Shown piece after piece: positions 58,697-64,000 of a stretch of 64,000 nucleotides of DNA. Position 1 is the stretch's first letter. Every line of letters begins with the position of its first letter. Source of the DNA: CAZGSV01 sp964528605 (GTDB lineage: Bacteria > Armatimonadota > Zipacnadia > CAZGSV01); contig CAZGSV010000001.1 in assembly GCA_964528605.1 (NCBI GenBank), forward strand, positions 1 through 64,000. Reading direction: 5' to 3'. Below the pieces are notes generated by a model. It saw nothing but the letters and a program-made list of their open reading frames with translations. It ran no database searches and was not told the origin of the DNA. Position numbers and translations under genes: made by a program.

Positions 58697-61282
58697 ATGC
58701 TCCGTCTGAGTTCACTCGTCGCCGTCGCGATTGCTCTTGCCTGTTCGCCCGCGGGGGCGTGGACCGACCTGAACCTGATGCCCAACCCGTCCTTCGAAGC
58801 GGAACTGCAAGGCTGGAGTGGCGCCGCGCAGGTGACCGCGGATGCGCACAGCGGCAGCCGGGCGCTGCTCGTCGCCGGCGGGTACGCCTCCAGCCCCGTG
58901 CTGCATCCGCCCATGACCGTCGAATACCGCCTGGGCGCGTGGGTGCGGTGTGCGGAGGGCGCGGGCCAGATCGCGCTCGCCCATGGGGAGCATCTCTCCG
59001 CGCTCGCGCCCATTGCCGACATTCGTGCGGCCGCCGGATGGCAGTATATCGCCGGACGTGTCGTGCTCCGGCGTCCCGCCAAGACAGCGCGCCTGCTCAT
59101 CCGGGCCGTGAAGTCGCTGGCCATAGACGACCTGCACCTGTGGACTTCGACCAACCTGCTGAAGAACGGGGACTTCGAGGAAACGGAGGCTTTCCGCAAC
59201 CCAGGCCCCGGCACGCCGCCTCAGCCCTGGCGCGAGCGTACGCCTTGGGGCTGGCGGCCTGAGTGGGGCGCGGGGATGTTCGCGCTGGCGCCGGCGCGCA
59301 TATCCCTGGACGCGGAGGCCGCTTCGAGCGCTCGCTCATTGCTCGCTCGATCGCCAGGGCGCTGGGGCGCGGTTACCAGCGAGACGGTGATTCTGCCGGG
59401 CGCGGGGTGCCAGGCGCAGTGCTCGGCGCGCGTGCGGCTGGAGCCCGGTGCTCAGGCCCGGCTGGGCGTCCTCTACTACGGGCCCCCCGGCCTGATGCAC
59501 CACCTCATGAGCCTGCCCGCGGCGGCGGATGGCGAGTGGCAGACGCTGGAGGTGGGGCAGTTGGTGGGCTCTACCTATCTGGACCGACTGCGCGTCGCCT
59601 TGGAGGTCAACGGGGCCGCCCGCTTTGATGACGTGCGGCTGTTCGTGGTCGCGAAGGAAGAGCCCGAGGTGCGCGCGTGGGTCAACCAGGTCGGCTACGA
59701 GACCGATTCGCCCAAGGCCTTCGTGGTGGGAGCAACTGAGTGGTCGGCCGGCCAGCCCGCAGCCTTCGACTTGGTCAGCGAGTCGGGGCAGGTGGTTCTG
59801 GCAGGTGCGCCGCTCAAGGCGGTAGGGCGCATCCACGAGGCGCGTTCCGACGATTGGGGCTACTACTTCTTCACCGGAGACTTCAGCAATGTCACGACGG
59901 CGGGGCGCTACCGCATCAAGGCACGCATCGGTTCCCACGAGGCGGAGTCTTGTCCCTTCGACGTTCAGCCGGACCTTCTGACCAGGGCCACGGCGGAGTT
60001 GGCCTATCGGTTCTTCTTCTACCAGCGCTGCGGCGGCGAAGTGCCCGGCCTGCACAAGCCTTGCCATATGGACGACGGCCGCCTTCCCGACGGCTCACAC
60101 CTAGACGTCACCGGTGGCTGGCACGACGCGGGCGACTACAACAAGTACTTCGGCTTCACGCCCTTCGCGGCGTACTCCCTGATCCACGCTTACGACGAGA
60201 ATCCCGCGTTCTACGACCAGTGGGACATGGACAAGAATGGCCGCGCCGATATTCTCGACGAGGCCGAGTGGGGTGCCGCCTTCATGAAGAAGATGCAGGA
60301 CCCGCGGACGGGCGGCCTCTACAACTGCGTGTCCACCGGCTACGGCTTTTGGGGCGCGCCCGAGAAAGAGACCGACAACATCCCGGGCACGGCCGACGAC
60401 CGGCCCATATTCGGCCCCCCCGGTAACAACGAGGCGGCGTACGCGGCCGCAGCCTTCGCTGCGCTCGCAAGATGGTCTGACCCCGCAGCAGCCGCCGACT
60501 ACCTCCAGCGCGCCCAACGGCTGTATCAGATTGCCGGCGGCGGCTCGGGAGGCGGCGCTCGCAATCTGCTTGCGGCCATGGAACTCTTCCTGACGACAAG
60601 GGACCAGACCTACGCCAACGACGCCGCCAGCCTAGCCGCGAGCATGTGCGAGGGCACCATCAAGGAAGGATCGGATGCCGGCGCCTTCGGCTCTCCCGGC
60701 AGCCCTGCCTACAGCATCATTGACCAAGGGCTGTACGCCGGCGCGTTGGCGACGCTCATAGACCGCGTCCCCGACACTCCGGTGCGGCAGAAGGTGCTCG
60801 ACACGCTGTCTGCCTACGCCGAATGGAGTGCGAAGCAGACTCAGAACGCCTTCGAGCTTTTCCCGCTCGCTCCCGGCGAGGTCTTCTTCAACCGCTCCGA
60901 GGGCTGGAATGTCGGGCAGAACAGCGAGTATCTTTCGCAGGCCTGGGCCATGACGCTCGTGGCTCGGCTGACCGGGTCGGAGGCTGCCAAGCGACAGGCC
61001 GTGCGTCTCGCGGACTGGGTGCTCGGCTGCAATCCGACTGGCTTCTGCATGATGGAAGGCGTCGGCAGCAACAACATCCCGCGGTATCACCACCGCTACT
61101 CCGGCATCCCCGGCTTCGAGCGCGGCGCGGTGCCGGGTTGCGTCCCGAATGGCATCACGCGCCCCTCGCCGGAGGAGGACAAGCCCTTCATGAGCCTCAC
61201 GGCGGACTACCAATCGGCGGAGCCCTGGCTGCCCCATAACTCCTACTACGTCCTCTTCATCTCGGCCCACTCCCGCAATTGA
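58697..61282 (+). CDS. Secreted GH9 cellulase-like glycosidase
   Basis: An 861-residue protein with a signal peptide (MLRLSSLVAVAIALACSPAGAW). One or two carbohydrate-binding-type sandwiches occupy residues 22-320 (LMPNPSFEAELQGWSGAAQV; NLLKNGDFEETEAF). A CelD_N-like Ig domain comes next (WVNQVGYETDSPKAFVVGA). The GH9 barrel from about 430 has GGWHDAGDYNKYFGFTPFAAYSL (catalytic Asp) and, near the end, SLTADYQSAEPWLPHNSYYVL, where Glu is the general acid; the usual N-E pair is A-E here. GH9 enzymes are inverting endo- or exo-glucanases. Confidence 0.92.
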   Translation: MLRLSSLVAVAIALACSPAGAWTDLNLMPNPSFEAELQGWSGAAQVTADAHSGSRALLVAGGYASSPVLHPPMTVEYRLGAWVRCAEGAGQIALAHGEHLSALAPIADIRAAAGWQYIAGRVVLRRPAKTARLLIRAVKSLAIDDLHLWTSTNLLKNGDFEETEAFRNPGPGTPPQPWRERTPWGWRPEWGAGMFALAPARISLDAEAASSARSLLARSPGRWGAVTSETVILPGAGCQAQCSARVRLEPGAQARLGVLYYGPPGLMHHLMSLPAAADGEWQTLEVGQLVGSTYLDRLRVALEVNGAARFDDVRLFVVAKEEPEVRAWVNQVGYETDSPKAFVVGATEWSAGQPAAFDLVSESGQVVLAGAPLKAVGRIHEARSDDWGYYFFTGDFSNVTTAGRYRIKARIGSHEAESCPFDVQPDLLTRATAELAYRFFFYQRCGGEVPGLHKPCHMDDGRLPDGSHLDVTGGWHDAGDYNKYFGFTPFAAYSLIHAYDENPAFYDQWDMDKNGRADILDEAEWGAAFMKKMQDPRTGGLYNCVSTGYGFWGAPEKETDNIPGTADDRPIFGPPGNNEAAYAAAAFAALARWSDPAAAADYLQRAQRLYQIAGGGSGGGARNLLAAMELFLTTRDQTYANDAASLAASMCEGTIKEGSDAGAFGSPGSPAYSIIDQGLYAGALATLIDRVPDTPVRQKVLDTLSAYAEWSAKQTQNAFELFPLAPGEVFFNRSEGWNVGQNSEYLSQAWAMTLVARLTGSEAAKRQAVRLADWVLGCNPTGFCMMEGVGSNNIPRYHHRYSGIPGFERGAVPGCVPNGITRPSPEEDKPFMSLTADYQSAEPWLPHNSYYVLFISAHSRN

Positions 61283-61289
61283 CATTTCC

Positions 61290-61348
61290 GTGCCAGGCAC
61301 CAAAGTGTTCAACTTGAACATCCTGGTGCCTGGCACCGAGGTGTTCAA
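61290..61348. repeat. Large inverted repeat made of two GGTGCC palindromes
   Basis: Two facing copies, GTGCCAGGCAC (61290-61300) and GGTGCCTGGCACC (61325-61337), with TGTTCAA-C-TTGAACA between. Together 61291-61312 and 61314-61335 pair almost perfectly, with one 3-base internal mismatch and a 1-base loop. It starts 8 bp after the GH9 stop and ends 9 bp before the next ATG. No U-run follows, so this is a repeat pair rather than a typical terminator. Confidence 0.8.
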
Positions 61349-61356
61349 GTAGCAAG

Positions 61357-62379
61357 ATGAGGTTCGAATCGGAGTACGCGCATAGGCCGAGTGAGCGTTT
61401 TCTGCAGTGCCATTGCTCGAGCATTGCGGAGTGCGCTAGCGGGGACCTGCTCGTCGCCTTCTACGCCGGCAGCCATGAGGGCCAACCGGACGTCGCCGTC
61501 GTGACCGTGCGCAAGCCCGCCGGCGCGAGCGCGTGGGAGCCGCCGGTCATCGTGAGCGACACCCCGGGCAAGCCCGAGGGCAACTGCACCCTCTTCGCGC
61601 ATCCGGCTGGCAGGCTTTTCCTCTTCTACGGCACCCACGAGCGGCGCCCACGCGAAGACGACCCCTCCCAAGAGCGCTGGATGACCCGCAATCAGAAACT
61701 CAAGGTTTCGACGGACGACGGCCACACCTGGTCCGACGACCTCATCATCAGCGAGCACTGGGGTTTCCTGTTTCGCAACAAGCCCATCGTGCTGAGCAAC
61801 GGCGACATCATCGTGGGCCTGGAGGACGCCCTTGGGCGCTGCTCGCGCTTTCTCATCTCCGAGGACAACGGCGAGACGTGGTTCTACTCCGAGCCCGTGC
61901 TCGGCATTCCCAACGAGCAGCCCACGCTCATCCAGCGCAGCGACGGTTCTCTGCTGGCGCTCCTGCGCCCGAGGGAGCCGCAATCCATTGCGGAGTCGAG
62001 GCGCCGCATCGGCCGGGCCGAGTCGTTCGACAACGGGCGCACCTGGGTGAACGTTCGCTGGACCGACCTGCCGAACCACGGCGCGGCGTTCGACATGGTG
62101 AAACTGCGCGACGGCCGCCCGCCGTACGTCGGGCTGGCCTTCAACAACTCTGAAGTTGACCGCTCCGTGCTCACGCTTGCGCTCTCTGAGGACGAAGGCG
62201 AGACCTGGCCGCACATGCGGAACCTGGAGAACCCGCCGGGGTCGTACGAGTACCCGGCGATCATCCAAGACCGCGCCGGGCTGCTGCACGTCACGTATTC
62301 CGTCGGCCCCAGAACCCTCAACCGCGACCATATCAAGCACGTGTGCGTGAGCGTTGACTGGATTCTGGGCCGAGAGTGA
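61357..62379 (+). CDS. Sialidase-like six-bladed propeller protein (BNR repeats)
   Basis: A 340-residue protein without a signal peptide. CHCSSIAECASGDLLVAFYAGSHEG is the GH33-like opening, followed by Asp boxes STDDGHTWSDD, SEDNGETWFY, SFDNGRTWVN and SEDEGETWPH. NEQPTLIQRSDGSLLALLR and ENPPGSYEYPAIIQDRAGLLHVTYS match the 'predicted neuraminidase' group, often associated with rhamnose or other plant sugars rather than sialic acid. The ATG lacks a ribosome site and follows the inverted repeat. A paralogue begins at 63708. Confidence 0.82.
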   Translation: MRFESEYAHRPSERFLQCHCSSIAECASGDLLVAFYAGSHEGQPDVAVVTVRKPAGASAWEPPVIVSDTPGKPEGNCTLFAHPAGRLFLFYGTHERRPREDDPSQERWMTRNQKLKVSTDDGHTWSDDLIISEHWGFLFRNKPIVLSNGDIIVGLEDALGRCSRFLISEDNGETWFYSEPVLGIPNEQPTLIQRSDGSLLALLRPREPQSIAESRRRIGRAESFDNGRTWVNVRWTDLPNHGAAFDMVKLRDGRPPYVGLAFNNSEVDRSVLTLALSEDEGETWPHMRNLENPPGSYEYPAIIQDRAGLLHVTYSVGPRTLNRDHIKHVCVSVDWILGRE

Positions 62380-62400
62380 ACGGTTCGGTCGCGACAGTTG

Positions 62401-62421
62401 GACCCCGCCATCGGCGGGGTT
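62401..62421. repeat. GACCCCGCC hairpin repeat
   Basis: ACCCCGCC-ATC-GGCGGGGT hairpin, 22 bp after the sialidase-like gene stop. Almost identical to the unit at 37884-37904, which differs in the loop. Confidence 0.6.
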
Positions 62422-62440
62422 CAAGTAGCGAGTGGGCGCG

Positions 62441-62469
62441 CTGGCTCCCCGGGGCGGGCGTGGTAGAAT
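62441..62469 (+). promoter_or_regulatory. Candidate promoter of the aminotransferase gene
   Basis: TAGAAT (62464-62469) preceded at 17 bases by CTGGCT. About 37 bp upstream of the ATG; the leader contains GAGGGAG. Confidence 0.45.
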
Positions 62470-62506
62470 GCCGCCACCTGCATACCCGCTGAGGGAGTGA
62501 CACGCC

Positions 62507-63616
62507 ATGGCCGACACTAGAAACCTCAAGGCTCGCCTGCTGATGGGGCCCGGACCGTCAGATGTGCATCCCCGCGTGCTGGAGGCGATGGCGCGGCCGA
62601 CCGTCGGCCACCTAGACCCGCAGTTCCTGGAGATCCTCAACGACATCAGCGAGATGCTGCGCGCCGTCTTTCAAACGCGCAATTCCTTGACGCTCGCCGT
62701 CAGCGGCACCGGTTCCGCGGGCATGGAAACCTGCGTGGTGAACCTGATCGAGCCTGGGGACAAGATGCTGGTGTGCGTCGCGGGCGTCTTCGGCCAGCGG
62801 ATGGCCGAGGTGGCGCAAAGGGCGGGCGCGCAAGTCACCACTATCGAAGTGCCCTGGGGACAAGTCTTCACCCCCGAGCAGGTCGAGGAGGCCATCCGGA
62901 CCAAGGGGCCCTTCAAACTCGTGGGCATCATCCACGCCGAGACCAGCACCGGCGCGGCGCAACCCATCGAGCCCATCAGCCGCGTAGTGCACGAAGCAGG
63001 CGCGCTGCTGCTGGTGGACACGGTGACCAGCCTCGCGGGGATGGAAGTGGACGTGGACGGCTGGAAGATAGACGCCTGCTACAGCGGCACGCAGAAGTGT
63101 CTCTCTTGCCCCCCCGGCCTGTCGCCGGTGACCTTCAGCCCGGCCGCTGAAGAAGTGATGGCCGGCCGAAAGACCAAGGTGCAGTCTTGGTATCTCGATA
63201 TGACGATGGTGCGCCGCTACTGGGGTTCGGAGCGCCTGTACCACCACACCGCGCCCATCAACATGAACTATGCCCTCCACGAGGCCTTGCGCATAGTGCT
63301 GGAGGAAGGGCTGCGGGCCCGCTGGCAGCGCCACGCCGAGCAGCATCGCGCACTCAAGGCCGGACTGGAGGCTCTGGGGGTGTGCTACCTGGCCGATCCG
63401 GAGCACCAACTGCCGATGCTCAACGCCGTCGCTGCGCCCGAGGGTGTGGACGAGGCAGCCGTGCGCAAGCGCCTATTGGAGGACTACAGCATTGAGATCG
63501 GCGCCGGCTTGGGTGAGTTCAAGGGCAAAGCCTGGCGCATCGGGCTGATGGGCGAGAGCGCCAGCGAGCGGCACGTCAACGCCTTGCTCACGGCACTGCG
63601 AGAGATCCTGGCCTAG
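62507..63616 (+). CDS. Class V aminotransferase (serine-pyruvate/alanine-glyoxylate type)
   Basis: A 369-residue protein. LLMGPGPSDVHPRVLEAMARPTVGHLDPQF is the hallmark opening of alanine-glyoxylate/serine-pyruvate aminotransferases. The PLP site is YSGTQKCLSCPPGLSPVTFS with Lys about 197, the cofactor Asp lies in LLLVDTVTSLAGMEVDVD, and RIGLMGESAS is the C-terminal substrate Arg region. It probably interconverts glyoxylate/glycine or serine/hydroxypyruvate. The ribosome site GAGGGAG and promoter support the start. It separates the two sialidase-like genes. Confidence 0.93.
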   Translation: MADTRNLKARLLMGPGPSDVHPRVLEAMARPTVGHLDPQFLEILNDISEMLRAVFQTRNSLTLAVSGTGSAGMETCVVNLIEPGDKMLVCVAGVFGQRMAEVAQRAGAQVTTIEVPWGQVFTPEQVEEAIRTKGPFKLVGIIHAETSTGAAQPIEPISRVVHEAGALLLVDTVTSLAGMEVDVDGWKIDACYSGTQKCLSCPPGLSPVTFSPAAEEVMAGRKTKVQSWYLDMTMVRRYWGSERLYHHTAPINMNYALHEALRIVLEEGLRARWQRHAEQHRALKAGLEALGVCYLADPEHQLPMLNAVAAPEGVDEAAVRKRLLEDYSIEIGAGLGEFKGKAWRIGLMGESASERHVNALLTALREILA

Positions 63617-63707
63617 GCCCAGCCGCTGCTCCGAGCGCACTGGTTGGCCAAGACGACCGAGTACTGGCATTATCTCACGTCCAAACGAGCGCCTTAGGAG
63701 GATGCCA

Positions 63708-64000
63708 ATGTTCTTCTTGCAAGCCGAGATCGCCTTCGCCCCCACGGACCGCTTCGCTCGCTGCCACTGCTCCACGATAGTCGAATGCGCCAACGGTGAC
63801 CTGCTCGTTGCCTTCTACGCCGGCACCGACGAGGCGCTTCCCGACGTCGCCGTCGTCTCCGTCCGCAAGAAGGCCGGCTCCGACAAGTGGGAGCCGGTGA
63901 CCATCATCGCGGACACGCCCGGCAAGCCCGAGGGCAACCCTGTGCTCTTCGTGGGCCCCACGGGCAAGGTGTGGCTCTTCTACGGCACGATGCACGGCCC
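63708..64000 (+). CDS. Sialidase-like protein, N-terminal part only
   Basis: The open frame from ATG 63708 (AGGAGG six bases upstream) runs off the right edge. The 97 visible residues (EIAFAPTDRFARCHCSTIVE, DLLVAFYAGTDEALPDVAVV, DTPGKPEGNPVLFVGPTGKV) align without gaps to the start of the protein at 61357, over half identical by eye. It is therefore a tandem paralogue with an aminotransferase gene between. No signal peptide. Confidence 0.8.
   Translation, partial: MFFLQAEIAFAPTDRFARCHCSTIVECANGDLLVAFYAGTDEALPDVAVVSVRKKAGSDKWEPVTIIADTPGKPEGNPVLFVGPTGKVWLFYGTMHG

Noticed and set aside
61361..61371. GGTTCGAATCG, resembling a tRNA T-loop
   Set aside because: It encodes the first residues of the sialidase-like protein, and no acceptor or anticodon stems can be formed around it.

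Overview
The window is a high-GC bacterial chromosome segment, most likely from Armatimonadota or a close relative. The best single clue is the type II pseudopilin-like protein at 27671-28357: its N-terminal FTLIELLVVIAII segment runs into FPVFAKAREKGRQTSCLSN, and it carries an H-x9-DG-like C-terminal patch (NGMNVAFWDGHAEW). That pattern is typical of Armatimonadetes pseudopilins. Supporting signs are many secreted carbohydrate-active enzymes, DUF4091, DUF6785-type and BNR-repeat proteins, a LacI regulator and frequent GTG/TTG starts. The assignment is inference, not a database result.

Layout. 0-5 kb: minus-strand metallo-hydrolases (MBL-fold, PHP), adenine deaminase and two membrane proteins. 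5-10.7 kb: plus-strand run with a J-domain/zinc/TPR protein, dual-specificity phosphatase, aspartylglucosaminidase-like hydrolase, SDR and a CehA-like PHP protein. 10.7-14.5 kb: minus-strand flavin reductase, SGNH hydrolase and metallophosphoesterase. 14.5-18.4 kb: a cell-division type cluster (sepF-proC-yggT-divIVA-CPBP protease-DUF167). 18.7-21.1 kb: TIM-barrel isomerase, tsaC, prmC and a broken IS1182-type transposase. 21-41.5 kb: a sugar-degradation accessory region (GH4, GH29, DUF6785, pseudopilin, LacI, DUF4091, BNR and five-bladed propeller proteins, and a glycyl radical enzyme with a UroD-like partner). 41.7-46.3 kb: a defence-like island holding a TdeIII-type restriction-modification pair, an unknown protein plus HEPN pair, and an Mrr restriction-endonuclease remnant. 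46.3-49.2 kb: a large six-hairpin glycosidase. 49.5-52.8 kb: an HTH gene, a long non-coding stretch, a perfect parS, then rsmG-parA-parB, the gene order normally found beside the chromosomal origin. 52.9-64 kb: another TIM-barrel isomerase, a tandem paralogue pair around an RDD protein, an FG-GAP propeller, a GH9 cellulase, two sialidase-like proteins and a class V aminotransferase.

Between the genes lie several families of extragenic palindromes. A GTAGGGGC family has arms that vary in sequence but keep perfect complementarity; it forms a string of hairpins at 37.86-38.10 kb, supplies the stop codon of at least two genes, and brackets an IS-derived MITE at 24.0-24.2 kb. A GGTGCC-n-GGCACC family sits just after stop codons. 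A third palindrome has entered a coding sequence at 57.0 kb and adds exactly 13 residues relative to the neighbouring paralogue.

Best candidates for something undescribed: the unknown-protein/HEPN pair in the defence island; the glycyl radical enzyme that pairs with a UroD-like protein and has no activase in the window; the in-frame palindrome insertion; the hairpin-repeat system that overwrites gene ends; and the parS site overlapping the rsmG start codon at an apparent GC-skew switch. No rRNA, tRNA or CRISPR array was seen.
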